Positions 43,049 through 51,593 of a stretch of 64,000 nucleotides of DNA are shown here, in pieces. The notes beneath the pieces are model-generated. The model saw only the letters and a program-made list of their open reading frames with translations, had not been told where the DNA came from and ran no database searches. Location of the stretch: assembly GCA_020723325.1 (NCBI GenBank), contig DYJD01000004.1, forward strand, positions 186,001 through 250,000, given 5' to 3'. The number at the start of each line of letters is the position of its first letter. The stretch's first letter is position 1. Origin of the DNA: Desulfosudis oleivorans. GTDB taxonomy: Bacteria > Desulfobacterota > Desulfobacteria > Desulfobacterales > SURF-7. The position numbers were made by a program, and so were the translations under genes.

Positions 43049-44233
43049 ATGAATCAATTTGATTTCGATGCGTCCATCGATCGTCGCGGAACAGACAGCC
43101 TGAAATGGGATAAATACAAGGACCGGAGGATCTTGCCGCTTTGGGTTGCGGACATGGATTTTCCCAGCCCGCCGGCGGTCATGCGGGCCTTGCACGCCCG
43201 GGTCGATCACGGCATCTTCGGCTATACCCTGCCCCCTGCGCAATTGCGGAAAGTCATCTGCCGGCGGATGGAGCGCAAATACCATTGGAAAATCGCGCCG
43301 GAATGGATTGTGTTCCTTCCGGGCCTGGTGACGGGATTGAATGTGGCCTGCCGGGCAGTGGGCGCGCCCGGGGATACGGTCATGACTTTCCTGCCGGTTT
43401 ATCCGCCCTTTTTGAAGGCTCCGGGGCTTTCCGGCCGACGCCTGATGGAGGTGGCGCTGATAAAAAACAGGGAAGGAAACTGGGTCATGGATTTGGATGC
43501 ATTGAAAAAAGCCCTGTCGCCCGCCATCAAATTATTACTGCTGTGCAGCCCCCACAATCCCACCGGCAGGGTTTATCATCGATCCGAGCTGGAAGCCTTG
43601 GCCGAGCTTTGCCGGAAAAACGGCACAGTGATTTGCTCGGATGAAATTCATTGCGACCTGATTTTAGAACACGGCCGAAACCACCTGCCCACGGCCGCAG
43701 TCAATCCGCAAATGGCTGAACACATCATTACCTTGATGGCCCCTAGTAAAACTTACAACATCCCGGGATTGGGTGCCTCCTTTGCCGTTATTGCCGGCGC
43801 GGATTTGCGCAAGCGCTTTCAACAAACCATGGAAGGCATCGTGCCTTCCGTGAATATCCTGGGTTTTACCGCTGCCCTAGCGGCTTATACCAGGGGCGAA
43901 AAATGGCTGCAGGCGCTTATACGGTATTTGCGCCGCAACCGGGACCTGGTGGAGACCGAAATCAATACCATGCCCGGACTGAGCATGACCCATGTGGAAG
44001 CAACCTACCTGGCCTGGATCGACTGCCGCGGGGCCGGGCTTGAAAACCCGGCGGCCTTTTTCGAATCGGCCGGCGTGGGTTTGTCCGAGGGTCGCGATTT
44101 CGGCGCCCCTGGATTTCTGCGCTTGAATTTTGCCTGCCGGCGTGTCACATTAAAAGTATGTTTGGAAAAGATGCGACAGGCCTTGGAGAAAAATAACCAA
44201 CGACGGAGGTCAAGCTCCAAATCCAAAACCTGA
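43049..44233 (+). CDS. PatB/MalY-type PLP-dependent aminotransferase or C-S lyase
   Basis: 394 residues from ATG 43049 (MNQFDFDASIDRRGTDSLKWDKY), the canonical MalY/PatB start; the track start is too early. Fold-type I PLP enzyme: LPLWVADMDFPSPPAV, CSPHNPTGRVY, SDEIHCDLIL and the Schiff-base Lys in APSKTYNIPGL; C-terminal RLNFACRR binds the carboxylate. PatB-type enzymes split cystathionine or other C-S bonds, or act as aminotransferases. It lies just after the superoxide-reductase pair on the same strand. Confidence 0.93.
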   Translation: MNQFDFDASIDRRGTDSLKWDKYKDRRILPLWVADMDFPSPPAVMRALHARVDHGIFGYTLPPAQLRKVICRRMERKYHWKIAPEWIVFLPGLVTGLNVACRAVGAPGDTVMTFLPVYPPFLKAPGLSGRRLMEVALIKNREGNWVMDLDALKKALSPAIKLLLLCSPHNPTGRVYHRSELEALAELCRKNGTVICSDEIHCDLILEHGRNHLPTAAVNPQMAEHIITLMAPSKTYNIPGLGASFAVIAGADLRKRFQQTMEGIVPSVNILGFTAALAAYTRGEKWLQALIRYLRRNRDLVETEINTMPGLSMTHVEATYLAWIDCRGAGLENPAAFFESAGVGLSEGRDFGAPGFLRLNFACRRVTLKVCLEKMRQALEKNNQRRRSSSKSKT

Positions 44234-44237
44234 TGAA

Positions 44238-44954
44238 ATGAATATAATCATCCCCATGAATCCCAGATCTTGCCTCTCCGCCCTGATGCTGGGTCTGTTT
44301 TGTGCTGCCCTGATATATGGCTGCGGTAATCGGACGGACGATGCTTCCCAGGAGCGGCTGCCGGATTCCTTTCACTTCATGGATATCGGTGTCAATACGG
44401 TGGTGGATAGGGCCGTTCTTTCAAAACTGAACCAGGCCCTGGGTGCGGAAGCCGTGGACCGCCACACCCCCATCTCCCTTGAAATCAAGTACAAAGGCTT
44501 TTTAAAGGCCTATGATCCGGAGCTGGCGGCCCTGGATCAGCAATTGAACCCCAATGACATCCAGCGCCGCGAATACCCGGCCACCAGGCTGACCTTCCGC
44601 TATACCCAACAAAAGGAATCGCTTTTTGACTATGTGGAACTGATCCACTTGAACGCTTCCGGCTTTCCCCTGGTGATCAAAATGATTACAAAAAAAGAAA
44701 TTCCGGACTTGATCCAAAATCTTCAGGAAAAATTCGGTCCGCCCCAAGTCGTAACCCTCACCGACGGAACCGGCATGACTTGGCGACAAAACCAGGACGC
44801 GTTCATGATCACCCGTATCATCGGCCCCCTGGGTAACCCGGAAAACCACCTCATGATTGTATTTACCAGCCGCTTGCGGCAACTCCTGCTGCATGAATCG
44901 GCCAAGGCCGGCCGGCGGCAAGGCGCTCAGCCGACGGACAATTTTTTTCGATAA
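44238..44954 (+). CDS. Putative lipoprotein, function unknown
   Basis: 238 residues. N-terminal hydrophobic segment followed by a lipobox-like IYGC (about residue 29), which suggests lipid anchoring; a second Met (MNPRSCL) may be the true start. The remainder is a soluble mixed alpha/beta domain (VDRAVLSKLNQALGAEAVDR, ATRLTFRYTQQKESLFDYVELI, LQEKFGPPQVVTLTDGTGMTWRQ). No family recognised. Only 4 bp after the PatB gene, so probably co-transcribed. Confidence 0.7.
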   Translation: MNIIIPMNPRSCLSALMLGLFCAALIYGCGNRTDDASQERLPDSFHFMDIGVNTVVDRAVLSKLNQALGAEAVDRHTPISLEIKYKGFLKAYDPELAALDQQLNPNDIQRREYPATRLTFRYTQQKESLFDYVELIHLNASGFPLVIKMITKKEIPDLIQNLQEKFGPPQVVTLTDGTGMTWRQNQDAFMITRIIGPLGNPENHLMIVFTSRLRQLLLHESAKAGRRQGAQPTDNFFR

Positions 44955-45022
44955 AGATCCGGCATAACGCCATGCAACCACCTGATTTGTTGCCTCAATA
45001 CCCTACATATTGAATTTTCCCG

Positions 45023-45050
45023 TTGACATACAACAATATGTTGTGATACT
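45023..45050 (+). promoter_or_regulatory. Sigma-70 promoter of nrdDG
   Basis: Perfect -35 TTGACA (45023-45028), 16-base spacer, -10 GATACT (45045-45050), about 160 bases before nrdD. The spacer is filled by a palindrome. Confidence 0.6.
45030..45044. promoter_or_regulatory. Palindromic operator ACAACA-ATA-TGTTGT in the nrdD promoter
   Basis: Perfect 6+3+6 palindrome placed exactly between -35 and -10, as for a repressor site. It resembles, but does not fully match, the NrdR box (ACACWATATWTWGTGT). A second similar palindrome lies 42 bp downstream. Confidence 0.6.
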
Positions 45051-45072
45051 ACCCGTACAATCCAACAACGCG

Positions 45073-45085
45073 AAAACAATGTTTT
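45073..45085. promoter_or_regulatory. Second palindrome AAAACA-A-TGTTTT before nrdD
   Basis: Perfect 6+1+6 palindrome whose centre is 42 bp (four helical turns) from that of the first operator, on the same face of the helix. Confidence 0.4.
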
Positions 45086-45207
45086 GGGATTAAACACAGT
45101 TGTGGTTATTGTTTCCTGCTTTGTCTTTCACCGGTAACTGCGAGTTGTTTCGGTTTGACCAGGTTTGAATATTGATACATTTCTGAGATCTCTAAAGGGT
45201 GGTGCGC

Positions 45208-47391
45208 ATGTTCGAGAAGATTAAAAAGCGTGACGGCCGGGTTGTTGAATTTGATTCATCCAACATTACCAAAGCCATTGCCAAAGCAGGGGAGGCCACC
45301 GCTGAATTCGGCGAAAGAGAGGCCCGCAAATTGACCTTGAAGGTACTGACCCTGGCCCATGAAATGCGCCTCGGTCCCTTGCCGGAGGTGGAGGAAATCC
45401 AAGATATTGTTGAACGGATTTTGCTGGACTCACCATATTATAAAACCGCCAAGGCTTACATCCTCTACCGTGAACAGCACAACCAGCTCCGCAGCCTGAC
45501 CACCAAAGCTAGTGTCAATCTAGTGGAGAACTACATTCAAAAGATGGACTGGAAAATCAAGGAAAACAGCAACATGAGTTATTCCTTGCAGGGTCTGAAC
45601 AACTATATTTCCTCGGATGTGACTTCCGAATACTGGCTGAACCGGATTTATCCGCCGGAAATTCGTCATGCCCATAAGAACGGCGACATCCACATTCACG
45701 ATCTCAGCCTGCTTTCCGTGTATTGTGTGGGCTGGGACTTGAAGGATCTTCTGCTGCAAGGCTTCAAGGGAGTACCGGGCAAGGTGGAAAGTGCTCCGCC
45801 CAGGCATCTGCGTTCGGCCCTGGGCCAGATCGTCAATTTCTTTTACACGTTACAGGGCGAAGCCGCCGGTGCCCAGGCCATTTCCAATTTCGACACCCTG
45901 TTGGCGCCCTTTGTGCGCTATGACAATTTGACCTATGATAAAGTCAAGCAAGCCATTCAGGAATTTGTCTTCAACATCAACATTCCCACCCGGGTGGGTT
46001 TTCAGACCCCGTTTACCAACATCACCATGGATCTATGCGTTCCTTCCATCCTGAAGGATGCGCCGGTGATCATCGGCGGCCGCGAGCTGGAAGAAACCTA
46101 TTCCGGTTTTCAGCCGGAAATGGATATGATCAACAAAGCCTTTGCCGAAGTCATGATGGCCGGCGACGCCAAAGGCCGGGTCTTCACTTTCCCGATCCCC
46201 ACCTACAATATAACGGCGGATTTTGACTGGGACAATCCCAACCTGACCATGATCTGGAAAATGACCGGGAAATACGGCATCCCCTATTTTTCCAATTTTA
46301 TCAATTCAGATATGTCCCCTGAGGATGCGCGCTCCATGTGCTGCCGGCTGCGCCTGGACAACCGCGAATTGATGAAGCGGGGCGGCGGTCTTTTCGGCGC
46401 CAATCCCCTGACCGGCTCCATCGGCGTGGTCACCATCAATCTGCCGCGCATCGGCTACATTTCCCATAGTGAAACGGAATTTTTCGCCCGCCTGAACAAA
46501 ATGGTGCACATTGCCAAGGAAAGCCTTTCCATCAAGCGCAAGGTGCTGGAAAACTTCACGGACAAAAACCTGTATCCCTATTCTAAATTTTATTTGCGTG
46601 AGATCAAGAACGGCTCCGGCAAATACTGGAAAAACCATTTTTCCACCATCGGCATTATCGGCATGAACGAGGCCTGCCTAAATTTTCTGGGTGAAGACAT
46701 TGCCGGTGAAGCTGGTCGCACCTTTGCCTTGAAGGTGATGGATTATTTGCGGGATCAGCTTGCCGGAATTCAGGATGCCGAGGGGGATATTTACAATCTG
46801 GAAGCCACGCCGGCGGAAGGAACCTCCTACCGGCTGGCCATGCTGGATAAGGAACGCTATCCGGACATCATTTGCTTCAATGAGGGCCATAACCAGAACC
46901 AAACCCCGGCCTTCTATACCAATTCCACCCAATTGCCGGTGAATTATACGGATGATATTTTCGAAACCCTGCTGCTGCAGGATGAGCTGCAGACCAAGTA
47001 TACAGGGGGAACGGTTCTGCATCTTTTCCTGGGGGAACAAGTAAACGACATTGAAACGGTCAAAGCCCTAGTGCGCAAAGTGGCCGGCAATTTCAGGCTG
47101 CCCTATTTCACTCTGACCCCCACCTTCAGCATCTGCCCGTCCCACGGCTATCTGAATGGTGAACAGGAAACCTGCTTTGTCTGCAATCAAGAGACCGAAA
47201 TTTATTCCCGGGTGGTGGGCTATCTGCGACCGGTAAAACAATGGAACGACGGCAAACAAGCCGAATACCGCTTCCGCAAAGCCTTCCGCCCGGAAAGCGC
47301 CCAGGGCCAAAAGCCTTCACCCGGTATACGCCCTGAAAAAGCAGAGCCTCTGCTGAAAATGGCCGAATCCAAAGCAAGCGGCATGTCTTGA
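45208..47391 (+). CDS. nrdD: Anaerobic ribonucleoside-triphosphate reductase NrdD
   Basis: 727 residues from ATG 45208 (AAAGGG upstream, in preference to the GTG at 45199). Class III reductase making dNTPs without oxygen. N-terminal ATP-cone (IKKRDGRVVEFDSSNITKAIAKA), catalytic barrel with Cys residues (MDLCVPSIL, ARSMCCRL), a zinc site CPSHGYLNGEQETCFVCNQE, and the C-terminal glycyl-radical loop RVVGYLRPVKQWNDGKQAEY (Gly about residue 671). It forms an operon with nrdG 15 bp downstream. A promoter with a palindromic operator precedes it. Confidence 0.96.
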   Translation: MFEKIKKRDGRVVEFDSSNITKAIAKAGEATAEFGEREARKLTLKVLTLAHEMRLGPLPEVEEIQDIVERILLDSPYYKTAKAYILYREQHNQLRSLTTKASVNLVENYIQKMDWKIKENSNMSYSLQGLNNYISSDVTSEYWLNRIYPPEIRHAHKNGDIHIHDLSLLSVYCVGWDLKDLLLQGFKGVPGKVESAPPRHLRSALGQIVNFFYTLQGEAAGAQAISNFDTLLAPFVRYDNLTYDKVKQAIQEFVFNINIPTRVGFQTPFTNITMDLCVPSILKDAPVIIGGRELEETYSGFQPEMDMINKAFAEVMMAGDAKGRVFTFPIPTYNITADFDWDNPNLTMIWKMTGKYGIPYFSNFINSDMSPEDARSMCCRLRLDNRELMKRGGGLFGANPLTGSIGVVTINLPRIGYISHSETEFFARLNKMVHIAKESLSIKRKVLENFTDKNLYPYSKFYLREIKNGSGKYWKNHFSTIGIIGMNEACLNFLGEDIAGEAGRTFALKVMDYLRDQLAGIQDAEGDIYNLEATPAEGTSYRLAMLDKERYPDIICFNEGHNQNQTPAFYTNSTQLPVNYTDDIFETLLLQDELQTKYTGGTVLHLFLGEQVNDIETVKALVRKVAGNFRLPYFTLTPTFSICPSHGYLNGEQETCFVCNQETEIYSRVVGYLRPVKQWNDGKQAEYRFRKAFRPESAQGQKPSPGIRPEKAEPLLKMAESKASGMS

Positions 47392-47406
47392 CGCGATTTT
47401 TCGAGA

Positions 47407-48105
47407 ATGCGTATCGGCGGTTTTTTAAAGCACTCCCTGATTGACTATCCGTCCCTGGTCAGTTGTGTGGTTTTCGCAACCGGCTGTAATTTCTCTTGCC
47501 CGTTCTGCCATAACCCGGACCTGGTGGGAGATTCGCCGGCCCCACCATCACTCTGGCAGGAAGACCACCTGGAAGCATTTCTCCGGCAGCGCCGGGGTTT
47601 GATCGACGGCGTGGTCATCAGCGGCGGCGAGCCCACCCTGCAGCCGGACCTGGCCGCCTTCTGTGAAAAACTGAAACAGCTTGGCTTTGCCGTCAAATTG
47701 GACACCAATGGCAGCCGGCCCCAGGTCATCCGCAATCTGCTGGAAAACAAACTGGTGGATTATTTAGCCATGGACATCAAAACCGATCCCCGGGCCTATA
47801 CTCCTCACTTGGTCGAAAACCAACCCCCTGATGATCTGCTGAAAAGCATTGACATCATCATGGCCGCGGCCCCGGCCTACGAATTCAGAACAACCTGCGT
47901 CAAGCCCTTTGTGAATACCAACGTGCTGCGGATCATCTTGAATCATATCAAAGGCGCCCGGCGGTATTGCCTCCAGCGCTTCAAGCCTAAAAAGATTTTA
48001 CGTCCTGATTTTTTTGACCGGCTATCAACAGAAAATAATGATGATTTTTTGGAAGAGCTGAGGAAAATTGCATTCAGGCAGGTGGAAGAGTGTATCGTAC
48101 GCTGA
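47407..48105 (+). CDS. nrdG: Anaerobic ribonucleotide reductase activase NrdG
   Basis: 232 residues. Radical SAM enzyme that generates the glycyl radical on NrdD using a 4Fe-4S cluster held by CNFSCPFC (residues about 27-34) and AdoMet (VISGGEPTLQ). Domain layout matches the TIGR02495 type of activase. Second gene of the nrdDG operon. Confidence 0.95.
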   Translation: MRIGGFLKHSLIDYPSLVSCVVFATGCNFSCPFCHNPDLVGDSPAPPSLWQEDHLEAFLRQRRGLIDGVVISGGEPTLQPDLAAFCEKLKQLGFAVKLDTNGSRPQVIRNLLENKLVDYLAMDIKTDPRAYTPHLVENQPPDDLLKSIDIIMAAAPAYEFRTTCVKPFVNTNVLRIILNHIKGARRYCLQRFKPKKILRPDFFDRLSTENNDDFLEELRKIAFRQVEECIVR

Positions 48106-48202
48106 GCTTTTCGCTTCACAGCCGGCATAGAAGGGCTCGGCAGGAAGCATGTCTGCCTTTCTTTGGAGCGATTTTTTTCTGTGACCTCTAAAAAGATAAT
48201 TG

Positions 48203-48529
48203 TTATGACAGCAGTGCCATTTTCAGGGTTGTATGGACATTGTCTTCCCAGGGCCAGAATTTGGCGACAATGGTTCCATTTGGGAATTCACATTCAAACA
48301 GGGTCTGGTTTGCCCGGATGCCGCCGGAGGCCCTGGTCAGGGTAAGATCCGCATCCGTGGGTTCCACGCCCTTGGGCTTCCGCGCCGGCCCCAACAAAGC
48401 GGTCAAGACCCGGCTCCATTCATCAATGTCCTTGTTATAGATGACGATCTCATGATATTCGTCATTTTCGCTTCTGACTTCATGGATTTGAAGTTTGCGG
48501 CACCGGTCGAGAATCTCTTTTAGTGTCAT
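48203..48529 (-). CDS. Conserved hypothetical protein
   Basis: 108 residues, MTLKEILDRCRKLQIHEVRSENDEYHE. No signal, membrane helix or known motif. The alternation of charged and aliphatic residues indicates a small alpha/beta fold. Converges with nrdG. No family recognised. Confidence 0.65.
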   Translation of the reverse strand: MTLKEILDRCRKLQIHEVRSENDEYHEIVIYNKDIDEWSRVLTALLGPARKPKGVEPTDADLTLTRASGGIRANQTLFECEFPNGTIVAKFWPWEDNVHTTLKMALLS

Positions 48530-48630
48530 GTTGCCTGCCCGGATCCTGGAATTGAATCAATGGTTTCATAACTGCAAAGCAGCCATGGAGCTATCCTGAT
48601 CAGAGTTCTTATCATTACAGTGCGCCCATT

Positions 48631-49059
48631 TCAAGCCATATGGGTATTTGGACCGGTATTAAATTCCTCATCCTGTTCGCGGATTTTCTGATCCATCTGA
48701 TCGTTGATGAACTCCCGTATTTTCTCCCGGTTTTCTTCGGATAAATTCACGAACCGGCAACCGGCGCGGACACTCCGGGAGGACTTATGCTGCAACACCC
48801 AACGGATCTCGGCCTTCACGCCTTCCAGGATTTTCAAGGGCTCCAGCCCGTTCAGCTTTTCCAATTCCAGTTGGTCGCCTTCATGAATAATACCGCTTTC
48901 CCGTATATTGAATTTCAGACCCAGACCGCCCTCACTCAGGTTTAAAATACAGGCTTTAATGAGCCCTTCCGAATAGGCAGGCAAGCTGAAGGTGGCAGCG
49001 GTGGTCTCTTCCGAGGATAGTAACAACCGTTTGAAAATACGCTTTTCCGAAGTATTCAT
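48631..49059 (-). CDS. PilZ-domain c-di-GMP-binding protein
   Basis: 142 residues. Carries the two PilZ ligand motifs: RxxxR near the start (KRIFKRLLL) and the NxSxxG loop (ILNLSEGGLGLKF), followed by a beta-barrel pattern (EGVKAEIRWVLQHKSSRSVRAGCRFVNLSEENREKI). Binds the second messenger cyclic di-GMP. Single-domain adaptor; its target is unknown. It starts next to a family B repeat cluster. Confidence 0.88.
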   Translation of the reverse strand: MNTSEKRIFKRLLLSSEETTAATFSLPAYSEGLIKACILNLSEGGLGLKFNIRESGIIHEGDQLELEKLNGLEPLKILEGVKAEIRWVLQHKSSRSVRAGCRFVNLSEENREKIREFINDQMDQKIREQDEEFNTGPNTHMA

Positions 49060-49097
49060 CTTGGTCCGCCCTTTCTTCCTGATAAATGGATATTTGA

Positions 49098-49218
49098 GCC
49101 TTGATCATCATTTCGGTCATCCTCCATTGCGGGAACAGCTTCCACTATAGTGGGAACAGGTTCCACTATAGTGGAAGCGGCTTCCAGCCGCGATGCAGCC
49201 GCAACGGTGGCCAAGGCC
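49098..49218. repeat. Repeat family B, copy 3, with tandem inner unit
   Basis: Outer arms GCCTTGATCATCATTTCGG and CGGTGGCCAAGGC. The inner hairpin is preceded by two tandem variants: GCGGGAACAGCTTCCACTATA, GTGGGAACAGGTTCCACTATA, then GTGGAAGCGGCTTCCAGCCG. So an about 21-bp unit has been multiplied three times. Confidence 0.8.
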
Positions 49219-49225
49219 GGTCTTC

Positions 49226-49969
49226 TTATTCCGACATTCCTTGCAGCAAGGCGAGGACATTATGCCCCAACACCGTGTGATTGTAGCCACCCTCCAGAAT
49301 ACCGAAACAACCGCCTTTGTTTTGTTGGGCCGTGTCCCGCACCATCCGGCCGATGGTAAAATAGTCTTCTGTTGTCAGAACCCCGCCCCAGTCTTCCTTG
49401 TGATTGTCAAAGCCGGCGGAAATGCCGATGATGTCCGCCCGGCAGTTCTCCATGGCTGTGCGGATTTCCGCCAGATAGGTATTGCGGTTGCGCGTGGCCA
49501 GGTTGTGGACTGTTGCCCAGGACTTATGTCCGAGAATGTTCTCAGTCCCATCTCCATGGTGCATGTCGATATCGAGGACATAAGCGCTTTCAATCCGGTT
49601 CTCCCTTTTCAATTTTTCCATGGCAATGGCCATATTATTGAAAAAGCAGAATCCCCAGGCCGAACCGGAGGAAGCATGATGACCGGGCGGACGGATCAGG
49701 CCAAAGGCCGGCTCCGTGAGTCCCGTCATGGCCGCCTGAATGGCGCCGCCAACGGCAAGGGCCGCGATCTCATACAAACCGTCATTTTTAACCGAACGAA
49801 TGTGATCGGCCGTGTGCACTGCCGCAATGTCGGCTTCCCTGGCAGGCGCGATGTCCACCAAGGTCACTTCCGCCTCAATCACTTGCAGCACAGCCTCCAT
49901 CCGGCCCCGGGCCGCGGCCGGATCGGCTGTATATACCTCCAAGAAATCGTTGTGAAAAAACACTTTCAT
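49226..49969 (-). CDS. Histone deacetylase-family (acetoin utilisation AcuC-like) hydrolase
   Basis: 247 residues from ATG 49969 (MKVFFHNDFLEVY). Zinc-dependent deacetylase fold with catalytic and metal motifs RPPGHHA, FNNMAIAM, LDIDMHHGDGT and LEGGYN. Shorter than AcuC but the active site is complete. Bacterial members deacetylate acetylated amines or proteins; the substrate here is unknown. It stands alone between repeats B and A. Confidence 0.92.
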   Translation of the reverse strand: MKVFFHNDFLEVYTADPAAARGRMEAVLQVIEAEVTLVDIAPAREADIAAVHTADHIRSVKNDGLYEIAALAVGGAIQAAMTGLTEPAFGLIRPPGHHASSGSAWGFCFFNNMAIAMEKLKRENRIESAYVLDIDMHHGDGTENILGHKSWATVHNLATRNRNTYLAEIRTAMENCRADIIGISAGFDNHKEDWGGVLTTEDYFTIGRMVRDTAQQNKGGCFGILEGGYNHTVLGHNVLALLQGMSE

Positions 49970-50042
49970 GGGGCACCTCATACCCTGAACACGCTAAAAT
50001 GTGTTCATCTACGCCTTGATCATTATTTGAGCCACTTATAAA

Positions 50043-50199
50043 AATTCGAATATCGAAATGCGAAACAAATTCGAATTACCTAAATTCAAATAAAACAACA
50101 TCGGCAAACGATTCGACCATTGAACTACTGTTGCTTGTTTTGATAATTTGGTCATTGAAATTTTGAATTTGTTTCGAATTTCAGATTTCGATATTCGAG
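50043..50199. repeat. Repeat family A, full copy 3
   Basis: AATTCGAATATCGAAATGCG to TCAGATTTCGATATTCGAG; same orientation as copy 1 and about 85 percent alike by eye. It forms the border between the deacetylase gene and the biosynthetic cluster. Confidence 0.85.
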
Positions 50200-50232
50200 T
50201 TTAGTACTTTGTGCCTGAAAATAATTCAATTA

Positions 50233-51135
50233 CTAATTGTGAACACTTCTAACCTGATCCTTCAGCCCGGATCGAATCCACCCCGGCGGCTTGATTCGGC
50301 CGGCGCTGACATCCCGCATGCGCACCCCGTGGATGATTTCACACACCGCCCCGTTCAGGGTCTCAATTTCCAGATTAAAAATGAGACCGCCGTTTTCATC
50401 CGTTCCCAAAGGGATCACAAGGCCCCGATAAGTTTCCCCGGTTTGGGTTGGCCGGACAATTTCCCGTCGGCTGAACCCCACCGGAAAGGCGACAATCCCA
50501 TGAAAACGCTGCCCCCAGACGCAGGCGGCATGAAAGGCCGCATCCAAGGGGAACGGCGAGCCCAATACCAACGGCAACGCTCCCAGTCCGTCGGCCGCCG
50601 GGGCATGAATCTCGGCAATTGCCCCGGATATGGACACATGCAGTCCGCGGGTAATCGTATGATACGCAGGGCCGAAAGGCACCAACTCCTGATAAACCGC
50701 TCGCGGAGAAACCGCAAAGTCGACGCCGCTCGCGGGGGATCTGTTTACCCCAGGGCCTTGCCCCGCTCTTTGCCCTTTTCCCGGAAAACAAATGACCGCA
50801 TGTTCCTTAATCCGGCTGATGGTGGATTTGCCGCTCTGCACCCGCATGGTCAAGCGTGCGACCACATCACCGTTGTCATAACAGGTCAGATCGTTGATGA
50901 CGGCAAGTTCCGCCACCTCCGGTTTAATATACAGGAATTTATCGAAACTTGCATCTTTTATTACGTGGATGTCAATGGCCGGAAAAACCTGCTGAACAGC
51001 CCCGGCCAATATCTGCATGGCTTCCACTGCCGGCATGACGGTTCTATCTTCAAAGCGATGATCCCGCAGATACAGCGGGACCGGAATGGTCATGGGCAAC
51101 CGGACCGTCGTACTTATTTTGGAAATATTTTCCAT
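50233..51135 (-). CDS. Polyketide-synthase-type dehydratase (double hotdog)
   Basis: About 300 residues from ATG 51135 (MENISKIS), overlapping the thioesterase gene by 22 bases; ATG 51093 is also possible. It resembles the PS-DH domain of polyketide synthases. First hotdog has the catalytic His in YLRDHRFEDRTVMPAVEAMQIL (pattern H-x8-P); the second has ELVPFGPAYHTI and the Asp/His pair in PLDAAFHAACVWG. It would remove water from a 3-hydroxyacyl-ACP. Last gene of the minus-strand biosynthetic operon. It is a free-standing protein, whereas PS-DH is usually part of a large synthase. Confidence 0.8.
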   Translation of the reverse strand: MENISKISTTVRLPMTIPVPLYLRDHRFEDRTVMPAVEAMQILAGAVQQVFPAIDIHVIKDASFDKFLYIKPEVAELAVINDLTCYDNGDVVARLTMRVQSGKSTISRIKEHAVICFPGKGQRAGQGPGVNRSPASGVDFAVSPRAVYQELVPFGPAYHTITRGLHVSISGAIAEIHAPAADGLGALPLVLGSPFPLDAAFHAACVWGQRFHGIVAFPVGFSRREIVRPTQTGETYRGLVIPLGTDENGGLIFNLEIETLNGAVCEIIHGVRMRDVSAGRIKPPGWIRSGLKDQVRSVHN

Positions 51136-51593
51136 AGATGCGTGGTTTTGGCATCCACTTCCACCGGGATGCCCTCCTTGTTCACCGCACAATGCCGGGT
51201 GAAGCCTTTGCAGACAATGCCGCCGGTCTGCTCCTGAACAATGGTATATTCAAAACGCAAGCGCACCCTTTCCATTTCCGACGGCCGGGTGTAAATCCAC
51301 ATGGCATCATCATAATAAAGCGGACTGTGATAGGTGATGCCGATTTCAATGATGGGATAGATGTAGCCGCTTTCCTCGATTTCACGATAGGGATAAGCCG
51401 CATCGCGCATCAGGGAAGCCCGGCCGAGTTCAAAATAGCGCAGATAATTGGCATGGTAAACCACCTGGGAACGATCCGTATCCGCATACAGGGTGCGGTT
51501 CAGGCAGCGGTGCCACACCGTGCCGTCGCTTTTATTCCGGACATAACGTTCATCGCCGTTGAGCACTTCCGGTATGAAAGGTTTCGGTCGCAT
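51114..51593 (-). CDS. Acyl-CoA/ACP thioesterase (4HBT hotdog)
   Basis: 159 residues. YbgC/4-hydroxybenzoyl-CoA type thioesterase with the catalytic Asp in YADTDRSQVVYHANYLRYFELGR. It likely releases or edits acyl chains in the pathway. One base separates its start from the stop of the upstream ketosynthase gene, so translation is probably coupled. Similar thioesterases are standard parts of aryl-polyene clusters. Confidence 0.9.
   Translation of the reverse strand: MRPKPFIPEVLNGDERYVRNKSDGTVWHRCLNRTLYADTDRSQVVYHANYLRYFELGRASLMRDAAYPYREIEESGYIYPIIEIGITYHSPLYYDDAMWIYTRPSEMERVRLRFEYTIVQEQTGGIVCKGFTRHCAVNKEGIPVEVDAKTTHLWKIFPK

Noticed and set aside
50209-51237. 342-residue plus-strand ORF
   Set aside because: Antisense to the PS-DH-like gene; no family motif and composition typical of a shadow frame.
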